Part shown: piece by piece, positions 18,139 through 27,961 of the stretch
Position numbering within the stretch: the stretch's first letter is position 1
Layout: every line of letters starts with the position of its first letter
Source: Flagellimonas sp. S3867
GTDB taxonomy: Bacteria > Bacteroidota > Bacteroidia > Flavobacteriales > Flavobacteriaceae
Assembly: GCF_014698935.1 (NCBI RefSeq)
Contig: NZ_JACVMN010000004.1
Span: 183,224-247,223 of the forward strand
Length of the DNA: 64,000 nucleotides
Direction: 5' to 3'
Position numbers and translations under genes: made by a program
The notes under the pieces: model-generated
What the model was told of the DNA's origin: nothing
The model's database searches: none
What the model saw: only the letters and a program-made list of their open reading frames with translations

Positions 18139-18597
18139 TTAACTGAAATTTTCTTTAATTCTCTTTAGTAGCTTAACTAGCATTTGGACTTCCTCAGTAC
18201 TAAAACCTTTAACAGTTAATCTTCTCATATCATTTACCAATGCCATATGTTCATCTACAAAGTCCTTACCTTGTTTTGTCAATACAATTCCATACTGCCT
18301 TCGGTCATTTTCATCCCTTACTCGAATTACGAACCCCTTTCTTTCCAAAATATCAAGGGTTCTGGTAATTGATGCGGGATCCCTATAGGACTTGGAAGCT
18401 ATTTCCTTTTGTGATAAACCTTTAGATTCTTGTACAATTTTCAGTAAAACCCATTGCTCCACGGTTATGCCCATACCCGCGTCATCCATAATGCGTTGCG
18501 AGTAAATCTTACTCTGCTTGCTGGTAATATCCAACTGAAACAGGATAACATCTTTGATATCCTTAATATTCATTTGCTGGTTTGCACCTTCTTTCAT
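18139..18597 (-). CDS. MarR family transcriptional regulator
   Basis: A 152-aa winged-helix protein with the MarR layout: dimerisation helices at both ends, a recognition helix in KEIASKSYRDPASITRTLDILERKG and the wing with RVRDENDRRQYGIVLT. It probably represses its own gene and the downstream DOMON gene through the identical palindromes at 18623-18634 and 18109-18120. An alternative ATG eight codons in would give 144 aa. No conserved redox cysteine is seen, so the inducer is unknown. Confidence 0.92.
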   Translation of the reverse strand: MKEGANQQMNIKDIKDVILFQLDITSKQSKIYSQRIMDDAGMGITVEQWVLLKIVQESKGLSQKEIASKSYRDPASITRTLDILERKGFVIRVRDENDRRQYGIVLTKQGKDFVDEHMALVNDMRRLTVKGFSTEEVQMLVKLLKRIKENFS

Positions 18598-18622
18598 GAC
18601 AATACAAATATGATTAAATTAA

Positions 18623-18634
18623 TTGATATATCAA
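18623..18634. promoter_or_regulatory. MarR operator candidate, copy 2 (marR)
   Basis: TTGATATATCAA, a perfect palindrome 25 bp upstream of the marR ATG and identical to copy 1. It lies in the 77-bp gap between the end of the FdhF gene and marR. Confidence 0.6.
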
Positions 18635-18674
18635 CTAAGTTAAATGTTTTTGCTTTTGCTATTGGTTATTCATG

Positions 18675-20960
18675 CTATTTAGTCTCAATTCTGACGATAA
18701 CAGATTTACTAGCTGGAGTATTGCTTTTATCCGCATATAGGTCTATTGGCACCAACACATTGGTTTCTGGAAAATAAGCGCATAGATTTTTTGATGGAAT
18801 GTCATAGGGAATCACTTTAAAGTTTTCAGCTCGTCTTATTTTTCCAGAATAATCACTGACCAAATCAACTATTTGTTGGGGGTACAGCCCTTTGGTTTTT
18901 ATATCATCCGGATTCATAAAAACTACTCTTCGCTCTCCATAAATTCCACGATACCGGTCATTCATACCATAGATCGTTGTATTAAACTGATCATGGCTTC
19001 GAACCGTCATCAACAAGAATTCTTCCTTGGAAAGCTGGTGTTCCGGAAGTTTGCAAACGGAGAATTGAGCTTTTCCTCCCGGTAATCTTGAAAAATTTGC
19101 TTCCCTTGCATTGTTTGGCAAATAAAATCCGGAACCTTTGGAACGACCTGAATAATCTTCATAACCCTTCAAAACTTCAGAAATCTTCTTTCGAACCAAG
19201 TCATAATCCGTTCCCAAAGTCAGCCATTCAATTTTTGAAGTAGACCCAAAATAGGTGTTTGCCATTTCAGCAACAATTTCCGGTTCACTTTTTAGCTGAT
19301 TGCTTACCGGCTTAAGTCTTCCTTTGCTTTGGTGCACTTTGCCCATACTGTTCTCCACGGTCACAAAGCGTTCTTTATCTTGCTCAGTCCTTCCTAAAGT
19401 TGGTAATATCAGGGCCGTTTTACCAACGGTGAGATGCGTTCGATTCAATTTTGTACTCACAGAAACCGTTAAATCACAGTTCTCCAATGCTTCTGCAGTA
19501 TATATTGTGTCTGACGCGGCAGAAACAAAGTTTCCTCCCAACGCAATGAACACTTTGGCCTTGCCTTGATGCATGGCTTGTATTGCATTTACGGTATCCA
19601 ATCCTTCATGGTTTGGAGGATCAAAACCGAAGGTGTCCTTAAGAGCTCTGTTCAATGGCTCGGAAACATAGTGCATGATTCCCATACTCCTGTCGCCTTG
19701 CACATTGCTATGACCACGAACCGGGCAGGTACCCGCTCCTTTTTTTCCAATACTGCCTTTGGCCAACAATAAATTCACACATTCCTTAATGTTTTCCACA
19801 CCATTTTTATGCTGGGTAAGCCCCATGGCCCAACAAATAATAATTTTTGATTTTTTTGCCAGTAAATCAACGGCATGATCAATTTGAGCGGAATCTACCC
19901 CGCATAATTCCAGCAGATGGTCTTCATCATACTGTTCCAAATCGTTCAGCAGTTGCTGAAAGCCATTGGTTTTATCTTTGATAAAATCGTGGTCAAAAAC
20001 AGATTCCCCGTTTTTTTCCTTTTTCGCCAATCGTTTCATCACCAGCTTGAGTAGTGAAACATCTTGGTTAATTTTTACTTGAAGAAATATATCGGTCAGT
20101 TGTATTCCCTTACCTAATATGCCACTTAGCTGCTGCGGATTTTTGAACCGATTTAGTCCGCTTTCTGAAAGTGGATTTACCGTAATAATTTTTCCGTCAT
20201 TTTCCTTGCATTTTTGCAACGCGGTGAGCATTCTAGGATGATTTGTTCCCGGGTTTTGACCAATCACCATAACCACCTCTGCCTCATGCAAATCTTCTAA
20301 AACCACAGAGCCTTTTCCGATACCCAAGGTTTCAGAAAGGGCCACTCCACTGGATTCATGGCACATATTGGAACAATCGGGCATATTGTTTGTGCCAAAA
20401 GCGCGAACAAATAGTCCGTATAAAAAAGCCGCTTCGTTGCTGGAACGGCCCGAAGTATAAAAAATGGCCTCATCAGGAGAATCCAATGCATGTAATTGTT
20501 CAGCTATCATCTTGAAAGCATCTGGCCATGAAATGGGCTCATAATGCACCGAATTTGGCCTTAGCACAAAAGGTTCGGTAATTCTTCCGCTCTTCCCTAT
20601 TTGGTAATCCGTCCATGTAGAAATTTCTTCAACCGAATATTTTTTAAAAAAGGACTTGTCCACACGCTCAAAAGTGGCTTCTTCAGCGATGGCTTTTGCC
20701 CCATTTTCGCAATATTCACCTAATTTGGAAGGTGTATCGGGGTCGGGCCATGCACAACCCGGGCAATCAAAACCCTCTTTTTGGTTCATTCGAGAAAGGG
20801 TTTTCAACGAACGAAACAGACCCGACTCCTTGCTTACGTATTCCAACGCCGCTTTTACCCCAGGGATACCTGCGGCATATTCTGAAGGTTCGGTAACTTT
20901 TAATTCTGAAAATTCAATATTTCCAGTAACAGAAATGTTGCGTTTTACGGAATCTGACAT
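18675..20960 (-). CDS. FdhF/YdeP family molybdopterin oxidoreductase
   Basis: A 761-aa protein of the YdeP-like branch of the formate dehydrogenase family. An N-terminal CPGCAWPDP segment is followed by a molybdopterin-binding region (VVMVIGQNPGTNHPRM). Cys in NMCHESS takes the place of the selenocysteine of E. coli FdhH. A C-terminal molydop_binding domain begins near residue 640. YdeP-type proteins are linked to acid resistance in E. coli; the substrate is uncertain. The ATG at 20960 is preferred over a TTG 15 bp up. No FdhD or cofactor-synthesis gene is adjacent. Confidence 0.88.
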   Translation of the reverse strand: MSDSVKRNISVTGNIEFSELKVTEPSEYAAGIPGVKAALEYVSKESGLFRSLKTLSRMNQKEGFDCPGCAWPDPDTPSKLGEYCENGAKAIAEEATFERVDKSFFKKYSVEEISTWTDYQIGKSGRITEPFVLRPNSVHYEPISWPDAFKMIAEQLHALDSPDEAIFYTSGRSSNEAAFLYGLFVRAFGTNNMPDCSNMCHESSGVALSETLGIGKGSVVLEDLHEAEVVMVIGQNPGTNHPRMLTALQKCKENDGKIITVNPLSESGLNRFKNPQQLSGILGKGIQLTDIFLQVKINQDVSLLKLVMKRLAKKEKNGESVFDHDFIKDKTNGFQQLLNDLEQYDEDHLLELCGVDSAQIDHAVDLLAKKSKIIICWAMGLTQHKNGVENIKECVNLLLAKGSIGKKGAGTCPVRGHSNVQGDRSMGIMHYVSEPLNRALKDTFGFDPPNHEGLDTVNAIQAMHQGKAKVFIALGGNFVSAASDTIYTAEALENCDLTVSVSTKLNRTHLTVGKTALILPTLGRTEQDKERFVTVENSMGKVHQSKGRLKPVSNQLKSEPEIVAEMANTYFGSTSKIEWLTLGTDYDLVRKKISEVLKGYEDYSGRSKGSGFYLPNNAREANFSRLPGGKAQFSVCKLPEHQLSKEEFLLMTVRSHDQFNTTIYGMNDRYRGIYGERRVVFMNPDDIKTKGLYPQQIVDLVSDYSGKIRRAENFKVIPYDIPSKNLCAYFPETNVLVPIDLYADKSNTPASKSVIVRIETK

Positions 20961-21064
20961 GTCACTAAAATACAATTGTCTTTCAATTCATCCCCTCTCA
21001 TTTTGGAATTTCTTTTGAATTGTGCTCAACAGCCTTTTACAACCTATGCAACTATTGAATGTAC

Positions 21065-21072
21065 TATCTTTG
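21065..21072 (+). promoter_or_regulatory. -7 box of the TonB-type barrel gene
   Basis: TATCTTTG matches TAnnTTTG and ends 16 nt before the GTG start at 21089, which supports that start. Confidence 0.5.
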
Positions 21073-21088
21073 AGCAAATTGCAGATAG

Positions 21089-23482
21089 GTGGGCCTTTTA
21101 CTGAAAAACGGGCATTGTTGTTTCGTACATTTCATAATCTTTTTACTATCAGTTTTGACCATGCAAGCACAGGAAAAAACTGTTGAATTTACAGGAAAAG
21201 TGGTGGACACATCTACTGGGCAGGAAGTGGCCTATGCCACGGTAATGATCGCCGATAACAATACAAAAAAAGCAATTGTTGGCACAACCACGTCAGAAGA
21301 TGGCTCTTTTACACTAAAAACCGACGCAACAAACTATTTCATAGAAATCAGTTTTATTGGTTTTAAAAAGAAAATTATACAACAACCGAATCCATCGGGT
21401 GCTAAAATAAATCTGGGTATTATCCAAATTATGGAGAACACGCAACAATTGGAAGAGGTTGTAGTGGAAGGAGAAGTCTCCAAAACCGTTTTTAAACTGG
21501 ACAAACGGGTCTTTAATGTTGGAAAGGATTTAAGCAGTACAGGAGCAAGTGCCTTAGAAGTTTTAAACAATGTCCCTTCGGTAAATGTAAACATCGAAGG
21601 TCAAATCAGTTTAAGGGGAAGTCAAGGTGTTCAAGTGCTCATCAACGGCAAACCATCGATAATTGCAAGTGATGAAAGTAATGCATTGGGAACCATTACC
21701 GCGGAAATGATCGACCGTGTGGAAGTAATCACGAATCCATCAGCCAAATATGACGCCGAAGGCACATCTGGAATCATCAATATTGTAATCAAAAAAGAAG
21801 AACGACGTGGTTTAAACGGTTCCGTTTCTGTTAATACCGGTGCTCCCGATAGTCACAGTGTGGGTGTCAGTTTAAATCGAAGAACAGAAAAATTCAATCT
21901 ATTCACCCAATTGGGTGCAGGTTATCGCGAGTTACCCAATGATTTGGAAAGTAGAAATACCGACTTGACAACCAACACTACAATATCATCCGTTGGTGAA
22001 GAATTCCGTAATGAAGCCTATTACAATTTTGTTTTGGGAACGGACTATTACTTTAACCCAACAAGTGTGCTTACCCTTTCTGGAAATTTTGCACTGGAAA
22101 TTGAAGATCAACCTTCCACAACCAATTTTGCATCCATATCAGGTGGTGATATTGTTACCTCTCAATGGGAGCGCACAGAAATTACCGAGGCAACAAATCC
22201 CAAATTCCAATATGAGTTACAGTACAAGAAGGATTTCAAGGGAAATGAAGATCACACCCTTTTGTTTAGTGCTTTAGGCAACTTTTTTGGTAAGGATCAA
22301 TCTTCTGAGTTTAGTGATATTACCATTTCTGGAACAAATAATGATGATACCCAACTTACGCGCACTGATTTCAAAGAAGCTGTATTCACGTTTAAATTGG
22401 ATTACACCAAACCCTTTTCAGAGCAAGTAACCCTGGAAACCGGAGCTCAATATGTACTGAATGATGTGAGTAACGATTATGAGGTTCAAAATTTGGTAAA
22501 TGGAGCATTTGTAATAGATCCAGGTTTGACCAACATTTTTGAATACGACCAAAAAGTTTTGGGTCTATACACCACAGGAGCCTATGAGGGCAAAAAATGG
22601 GGTGTAAAAGCCGGGTTACGTTTGGAACAGACCAACCTCAACACCTTTTTGACCAACACAGGCGAAGATAATTCGCAAGACTATAACAATCTTTTCCCAA
22701 GTCTACATACCTCTTATAAATTCTCGGAAAAAGTTTCATTACAGGCCGGATATTCAAAGCGTATTTATAGACCGCGTCTTTGGGATTTGAATCCATTTTT
22801 TAATATTCGAAACAACTTTAGTATCCGACAAGGGAATCCTGACCTTCTACCTCAATTTACGGATTCATATGAGATTACCACTATCTTCTTTATAGGGAAA
22901 ACAGCTCTCAACTTTGGTGTTTACCATCGCTACACCACTGACGTCATCGAACGTGTCTCCACATTTGAAAACAATGTAAACACCACAAGACCGGAAAATA
23001 TCGGCACCAACAAAATCACCGGTATTGAATTCAACACAAAATATAGCCCCGCAAAATGGTTGACCTTTAACGCCGATTTCAATTTTAACCGGTTTAACCG
23101 TGAAGGCATTTTCGAAGCTGTGGTTTTTGATTTTGATGCAGATAGGTGGTCGTCAAAACTGATGACCAAAGTGAAATTTCCGGCAGATATTGACCTTGAG
23201 GCCACCGGCAACTATAGATCAAACTACCAAACGGTACAAGGCGAGGTAAATGACTATGCATTTATGAATCTAGGCCTTCGTAAAAAACTATTGAAGGGAA
23301 AAGCCATCCTAAACTTGAGTGTACGGGACGTTTTTGCATCGCGAATCAGTGAGAGTCAGATTGCACAAGCAGATTTTGAGGTGTATAACCGTCGCCAACG
23401 AGGTCGGTTTGTGGCCTTTGGATTTAGCTATGGTTTTGGAAAAGGTGAAGCCATGCAGTATTCAGGTGGAAGAAGAAGATAA
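21089..23482 (+). CDS. outer-membrane beta-barrel / TonB-dependent receptor family protein
   Basis: A 797-aa protein beginning at a GTG, with a signal peptide to about residue 30 (ending MQAQ). A CarboxypepD_reg-like domain (about 33-115) and a plug domain with VPSVNVNIEGQISLRGS and VLINGKPS (about 140-235) follow. The rest is a barrel of the OMP_b-brl_3 type, with alternating aromatic strands. The C-terminus is basic (GGRRR) and lacks the usual terminal aromatic. No SusD partner is adjacent, so it is more likely a peptide or metal-siderophore type receptor than a glycan SusC. The ligand is unknown. Confidence 0.85.
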   Translation: MGLLLKNGHCCFVHFIIFLLSVLTMQAQEKTVEFTGKVVDTSTGQEVAYATVMIADNNTKKAIVGTTTSEDGSFTLKTDATNYFIEISFIGFKKKIIQQPNPSGAKINLGIIQIMENTQQLEEVVVEGEVSKTVFKLDKRVFNVGKDLSSTGASALEVLNNVPSVNVNIEGQISLRGSQGVQVLINGKPSIIASDESNALGTITAEMIDRVEVITNPSAKYDAEGTSGIINIVIKKEERRGLNGSVSVNTGAPDSHSVGVSLNRRTEKFNLFTQLGAGYRELPNDLESRNTDLTTNTTISSVGEEFRNEAYYNFVLGTDYYFNPTSVLTLSGNFALEIEDQPSTTNFASISGGDIVTSQWERTEITEATNPKFQYELQYKKDFKGNEDHTLLFSALGNFFGKDQSSEFSDITISGTNNDDTQLTRTDFKEAVFTFKLDYTKPFSEQVTLETGAQYVLNDVSNDYEVQNLVNGAFVIDPGLTNIFEYDQKVLGLYTTGAYEGKKWGVKAGLRLEQTNLNTFLTNTGEDNSQDYNNLFPSLHTSYKFSEKVSLQAGYSKRIYRPRLWDLNPFFNIRNNFSIRQGNPDLLPQFTDSYEITTIFFIGKTALNFGVYHRYTTDVIERVSTFENNVNTTRPENIGTNKITGIEFNTKYSPAKWLTFNADFNFNRFNREGIFEAVVFDFDADRWSSKLMTKVKFPADIDLEATGNYRSNYQTVQGEVNDYAFMNLGLRKKLLKGKAILNLSVRDVFASRISESQIAQADFEVYNRRQRGRFVAFGFSYGFGKGEAMQYSGGRRR

Positions 23483-23483
23483 A

Positions 23484-24014
23484 TTACTTCCAATCCAGAA
23501 TTTCCTGCAAAGGCACGTGATCTCCAAAATCCTTTCCGTAGTATACTTTGTGGATTTTCATATCCGAAGCAATCAAAAAATCTGCTGGAATTATGGGTCT
23601 ATCCTTAATGGATTTCATATTGAAGAATCCACTGAACATCATCCGCACCATTTTTGCAGGATTCATCATCGCTTTTAGCATTCCAACCGAAGATTCTTCA
23701 ATACCGTAAAGTTTGTATAATTCCAAAGACGGGTCGGCTATAATGGGAAACGGGGCATTTTGTTTTCCGGCATATTTTACTATTTCTTCACTGGTAGCTG
23801 CAAAAACGGTAATCGGTTGAATACCCTTTTCCTTGATTTGGGGATATGCCTTGATCAACTGATGGATCCTCATATTGCAAAAAGGACAGGAAGCTCCTCT
23901 AAAAAAACTCAATAAAACCCTTTTATTTGGGTAATCTGTAAGTTTTACCATATTCCCCAAATAGTCCGTGGCCACGAACTTCTTGGCTTGCTCCTCTACC
24001 TGTACTTTTCCCAT
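23484..24014 (-). CDS. peroxiredoxin-like (AhpC/TSA-type) protein
   Basis: A 176-aa thioredoxin-fold protein with the redox motif CPFC in FRGASCPFCNMRIHQL (about residues 43-46), followed by PITVFAATSEE and FPIIADPSLELYKLYG. The C-terminal segment (MMNPAKMVRMMFSGFFNMK) is Met- and Phe-rich and may touch the membrane. It probably reduces peroxides or disulfides. An AhpD-like gene lies 106 bp upstream on the same strand, a plausible electron-donor partner. It converges with the TonB-type gene with a 1-bp gap. Confidence 0.82.
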   Translation of the reverse strand: MGKVQVEEQAKKFVATDYLGNMVKLTDYPNKRVLLSFFRGASCPFCNMRIHQLIKAYPQIKEKGIQPITVFAATSEEIVKYAGKQNAPFPIIADPSLELYKLYGIEESSVGMLKAMMNPAKMVRMMFSGFFNMKSIKDRPIIPADFLIASDMKIHKVYYGKDFGDHVPLQEILDWK

Positions 24015-24120
24015 TTCCTGTTATCAGTCGACAACAGAGGTTGTTCTTAACTTTAACCATCATATTTTTTTTGATTACACCTCTGTTGAACTATCCAATC
24101 ATTGAGTATTTGTCCACAAT

Positions 24121-24561
24121 CTATGGAGCAATGGGTTTGTGGGTGCTAATCGCTATCCTGTTCCAAGCATTTATATTTACAACTGCCATTATGATCAAGG
24201 CCAAATATTTTTCATCAAATCTTTCAATGGCTTTTTGATATGTTTCGGTCTTTAATCCTTTTTCTTGGATCATGGTAATTTCTTCGGTAATCTGAAGGAC
24301 AATCTTCTCCTCTTCCGTGAAAATATCCGTTTCCCACCAAGCGTCCAATAAAAAAATGCGCTGTTGGGTTTCACCTTTATCAAGGGCCACTTTGGTGTGC
24401 ATATCAATACAAAAAGCGCAGCCATTAATTTGTGATGCCCTAATGTTTATCAATTCCTGGTGAACATTGCTTAGTTCACTCTGCATAACACAGTTGCCAA
24501 AGGCATAAATGGCCTTATAGGAAACTGGTTCTGTTACATCAATTTGAATTCTTTTGTCCAT
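24121..24561 (-). CDS. carboxymuconolactone decarboxylase / AhpD-like protein
   Basis: A 146-aa all-helical protein with the AhpD-type active site: CAFC followed by D and H (CAFCIDMHTK, about residues 47-56). It continues with a helix ending in VVNINAWNRIAIS. The family includes alkylhydroperoxidases and decarboxylases; the CxxC...H pattern favours peroxidase activity. The Crp-type gene upstream is on the same strand and the peroxiredoxin-like gene lies downstream, which suggests an oxidative-stress group (inference). Confidence 0.85.
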   Translation of the reverse strand: MDKRIQIDVTEPVSYKAIYAFGNCVMQSELSNVHQELINIRASQINGCAFCIDMHTKVALDKGETQQRIFLLDAWWETDIFTEEEKIVLQITEEITMIQEKGLKTETYQKAIERFDEKYLALIIMAVVNINAWNRIAISTHKPIAP

Positions 24562-24625
24562 TTTTAATCGTTTAGAATTTTGATGTAAAAGTATTTGCTG
24601 GTGGAATGAAAAAACTTAAACTGGT

Positions 24626-25201
24626 TTAAGAACGCTTCTTGGCTCGTATTTCACTCACATATTCTGGGGTAAGACCCAAAAAAGAAGCTATTAGATACTG
24701 GGGAACACGTTGAGCGAATTCAGGGAAATGTTCGGTAAAATGGAAATAGATATCCTCTTTGGAGAACTTGGTCAAATATTTCATTTTCTGAAGCGAAGAG
24801 CCATAAGCAATTTGATAAATGCTCCTGAAATACTTTTCTAGCTCCGGAAATTGGTGTAGCAATTGCTCTTGTTTATCAAAGGAAATGGACAGTATTTCGG
24901 AATTTTCCACCGCTTGTATGTAAAAATCCGAAGGAATTCTTTTGTAGTAGGCCAGATTGTCGGTCATCCACCAATTCTCTATGGCAAATTGAATGGTCTG
25001 TTCTATTCCCTTATCATTGATAAAAAACATACGTAGACAACCATTTAGCACAAAGTAATTGGAATTACATTTAGAACCGGCATTGGCGATAATTTCCTTT
25101 TTCTCAACTTTTTTAAAGTCAAAAAAACTTATGATTTCCTGAAAGTCTACCTCTTCAACACTAATAAACTTATTAAGGTGGTCAAAAAGTGGTTTTGACA
25201 T
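24626..25201 (-). CDS. Crp/Fnr family regulator, short type
   Basis: A 191-aa protein with a cNMP-binding-like barrel (about 15-120) and a C-terminal helix-turn-helix with VPQYLIASFLGLTPEYVSEIRAKK. The winged domain is short, as in many Bacteroidota Crp-like regulators found next to small redox enzymes. It lies 64 bp upstream of the AhpD-like gene on the same strand and may control it. Effector unknown. Confidence 0.88.
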   Translation of the reverse strand: MSKPLFDHLNKFISVEEVDFQEIISFFDFKKVEKKEIIANAGSKCNSNYFVLNGCLRMFFINDKGIEQTIQFAIENWWMTDNLAYYKRIPSDFYIQAVENSEILSISFDKQEQLLHQFPELEKYFRSIYQIAYGSSLQKMKYLTKFSKEDIYFHFTEHFPEFAQRVPQYLIASFLGLTPEYVSEIRAKKRS

Positions 25202-25239
25202 TTTTTATACTATTGACTGTTACCTATAGGTGAAATCTT

Positions 25240-27864
25240 CTATTCCAAACTAGCCAAGCTTTTTTGCAGGGTCTCAATCTTTGCTTCGGCATCGGCTGCT
25301 TTCTTTTTTTCTATGTCCACAACTTTTTCTGGTGCGTTGTTCACAAAACGGTCATTGCTCAGTTTCTTTTGAACGGATTGCAAAAACCCTTTGGTGTAAT
25401 TTAATTCCTCTGTAATCTTTTTAATTTCTGCCTCAATATCTATGGCACCGCTAATAGGAATAAAATACTCGTTGCTCTTTACCCTAAAGCTCAATGCACC
25501 ATCCAACGTGGCATCGATGGTTTCAATTTTGGAAAGGTTGGTCAATTTAGTGATGATCACATCCATTTGACCGCTTCCATTTTCGCTATTTAAAACGGAC
25601 AGTTCCAAAGCTTCTTTTTGCGGAATGTTTTTTTCTTTTCTGATGGTTCTAACACCAGAAATAACTTCTGCTGCAAAATCGAAATCCGTTATTAATGAAG
25701 AATTCACCTCATCTTGTTTAGGCCATTTGGACACAATTAATGCCTGTTCTGGAGTTCGGTCAGTGATATGTTGCCATACTTCTTCGGATAAAAAAGGCAT
25801 AAAAGGATGCAAAATCTTTAGATTTTGCTCAAACAAATGAATCACAGCATCGTATGTGAACCTGTCAATTGGTTGTTGATAGGCTGGTTTGACAATTTCC
25901 AACAACCACGAACAGAAATCATCCCATACCAACTTGTAAATAGCCATTAAGGCATCGGAAATTCGATATTTAGAGAAATGATCCTCAATTTCAGCTAGGG
26001 TTTGATTGAACTTTGCTGTATACCACTCAATACCAATTTTAGCTGATTCGGGTTGAGGCAAATCCGCTATTTCCCAACCTTTTATCAATCTAAAGGCATT
26101 CCAAATTTTGTTAGCAAAATTTTTACCCTGTTGGCAAAGCGCTTCATCAAACATTAGGTCATTCCCTGCAGCCGAACTTAACAAAAGTCCCACACGTACC
26201 CCATCCGCACCAAAATTCTCGATCAATTTGAGCGCATCCGGAGAATTACCTAGTTGTTTGGACATTTTTCTTCGCTGTTTGTCTCGAACCAAGCCGGTGA
26301 GATAAACATTTTCAAAAGGTCGTTTCCCGCGGTATTCATACCCTGCGATAATCATTCGAGCTACCCAGAAAAACAAAATATCTGGTCCAGTGACCAAATC
26401 GCTAGTTGGGTAGTAATAATTAACCTCATCATTCTCTGGTTCCAAAATACCACCAAATACACTTATAGGCCATAACCATGAGGAAAACCATGTATCTAAA
26501 ACATCAGCGTCTTGACGTAGATCGGAATCTTGGATTTCTGGATTTTTGGAGCTGGCTTTTTTTATCGCTTCTTCTCTAGATTCGGCTACGACAACGTCGT
26601 CCTTCGCATCTCCATAGTAATAGGCCGGAATCTGCTGCCCCCACCACAACTGACGGGAGATGTTCCAATCGCGGATATTTTCCATCCAATGGCGATAGGT
26701 ATTTTCAAACTTTTTAGGGTAAAGCTTTACATCACCTGTCTTTAATACTCCTTCAATGGCCGGTTTGGACAAATTTTCCATCTTTAAAAACCATTGATCG
26801 GACAAACGAGGCTCGATAACCGCCTTTGTACGTTCTGAAGTACCAACTTTGTTGGTATGCTGCTCTGTTTTGACCAAAAACCCTTTTTCGTCCAATTCTT
26901 TGGAGATTTCTTTTCTGACGACAAAGCGATCCTTACCCTGGTAATGCAGTCCATAAGAATTGAGAGTTGCATCCTCATTAAAAATATCAACAACTTCTAA
27001 ATTGTGTTTATCACCAAGGTTTTTGTCGTTTTCATCATGGGCGGGAGTCACTTTTAAGCAACCTGTACCGAATTCAATATCTACATACTCGTCTTCGATA
27101 ATAGGAATCACTCGGTTACAAATAGGAACGATTACCTTTTTGCCCCTTAAATGGTGGTATCGCTCATCATTTGGGTTGATACAGACCGCGGTATCTCCTA
27201 AAATAGTCTCCGGACGGGTGGTAGCAATGGTAACTTTTTCATCGGAACCTTCTATCTGATAAGCCAAATAGTACAAAGTGCCCTGTCTTTCTTCATAAAT
27301 AACCTCTTCATCGGAGAGGGTGGTTTTTGCCTCAGGGTCCCAATTTACCATTCGATAACCCCGATAAACAAGTCCTTTTTCGTACAAATCCACAAAAACC
27401 TTGATCACGGAGGCTGACATATCGTCATCCATTGTGAATTTAGTGCGGTCCCAATCGCATGAACATCCCAATTTTTTAAGTTGTTGAAGGATAACCCCGC
27501 CATATTCATCAGTCCAGTCCCAAGCGTGTTTTAGGAACTCTTCCCGCGATAAATCGGCCTTTGCAATGCCTTCATCTTTCAATTTAGCCACAACTTTGGC
27601 CTCCGTGGCAATGGAAGCATGGTCCATACCAGGTACCCAACAGGCATTTTTCCCTAAAAGTCTGGCCCTTCTGATCAGTACATCTTGTATCGTATTGTTT
27701 AACATATGGCCCATATGCAACACCCCAGTAACGTTTGGTGGAGGAATTACAATGGTATAGGGCTCCCTTTCATCTGGTTTTGAACTAAAAAAATCGTGCT
27801 TTGTCCAGTACTTGTACCAGTGCTCTTCTACCCTATTGGGCTCATATTTTGATGGAATTTCCAT
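25240..27864 (-). CDS. valS: valine--tRNA ligase
   Basis: An 874-aa class I synthetase. The HIGH motif is HMGH at residues 50-53, after PPPNVTGVL. A CP1 editing domain (about 190-340) follows, then the KMSKS loop as KMSKQ at 533-537, an anticodon-binding domain, and a C-terminal coiled-coil arm (about 800-874) typical of ValRS. It charges tRNA-Val and edits mischarged threonine. The promoter is at 27974-28003, and the roughly 100-nt leader can fold into a stem (see findings). Confidence 0.97.
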   Translation of the reverse strand: MEIPSKYEPNRVEEHWYKYWTKHDFFSSKPDEREPYTIVIPPPNVTGVLHMGHMLNNTIQDVLIRRARLLGKNACWVPGMDHASIATEAKVVAKLKDEGIAKADLSREEFLKHAWDWTDEYGGVILQQLKKLGCSCDWDRTKFTMDDDMSASVIKVFVDLYEKGLVYRGYRMVNWDPEAKTTLSDEEVIYEERQGTLYYLAYQIEGSDEKVTIATTRPETILGDTAVCINPNDERYHHLRGKKVIVPICNRVIPIIEDEYVDIEFGTGCLKVTPAHDENDKNLGDKHNLEVVDIFNEDATLNSYGLHYQGKDRFVVRKEISKELDEKGFLVKTEQHTNKVGTSERTKAVIEPRLSDQWFLKMENLSKPAIEGVLKTGDVKLYPKKFENTYRHWMENIRDWNISRQLWWGQQIPAYYYGDAKDDVVVAESREEAIKKASSKNPEIQDSDLRQDADVLDTWFSSWLWPISVFGGILEPENDEVNYYYPTSDLVTGPDILFFWVARMIIAGYEYRGKRPFENVYLTGLVRDKQRRKMSKQLGNSPDALKLIENFGADGVRVGLLLSSAAGNDLMFDEALCQQGKNFANKIWNAFRLIKGWEIADLPQPESAKIGIEWYTAKFNQTLAEIEDHFSKYRISDALMAIYKLVWDDFCSWLLEIVKPAYQQPIDRFTYDAVIHLFEQNLKILHPFMPFLSEEVWQHITDRTPEQALIVSKWPKQDEVNSSLITDFDFAAEVISGVRTIRKEKNIPQKEALELSVLNSENGSGQMDVIITKLTNLSKIETIDATLDGALSFRVKSNEYFIPISGAIDIEAEIKKITEELNYTKGFLQSVQKKLSNDRFVNNAPEKVVDIEKKKAADAEAKIETLQKSLASLE

Positions 27865-27895
27865 TTTTCGGTATAGTTTTTGTCATTTGTGACCC

Positions 27896-27961
27896 GGATT
27901 GGTGTCTGGAAGGGGTTTTGCAATAGTTAATTATTGTAATACCACGGCTAAAGGCCAATCC
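27896..27961 (-). promoter_or_regulatory. structured 5' leader of valS
   Basis: In the valS transcript GGATTGG (27961-27955) can pair with CCAATCC (27902-27896), a perfect 7-bp stem. It encloses about 52 nt that include a small CAATA/TATTG hairpin. A regulatory role is unproved. Confidence 0.3.

Noticed and set aside
20297..20491. Possible selenocysteine in the FdhF-like enzyme
   Set aside because: The position is a normal Cys codon and there is no in-frame TGA.
24041..24238. 65-aa hydrophobic plus-strand frame
   Set aside because: Most of its second half is antisense to the AhpD-like gene and the first part is AT-rich intergenic DNA; no promoter or family pattern.
26254..26268. KMSKQ instead of KMSKS in valine--tRNA ligase
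   Set aside because: The final position varies in this family and the rest of the enzyme is intact; not treated as a defect.
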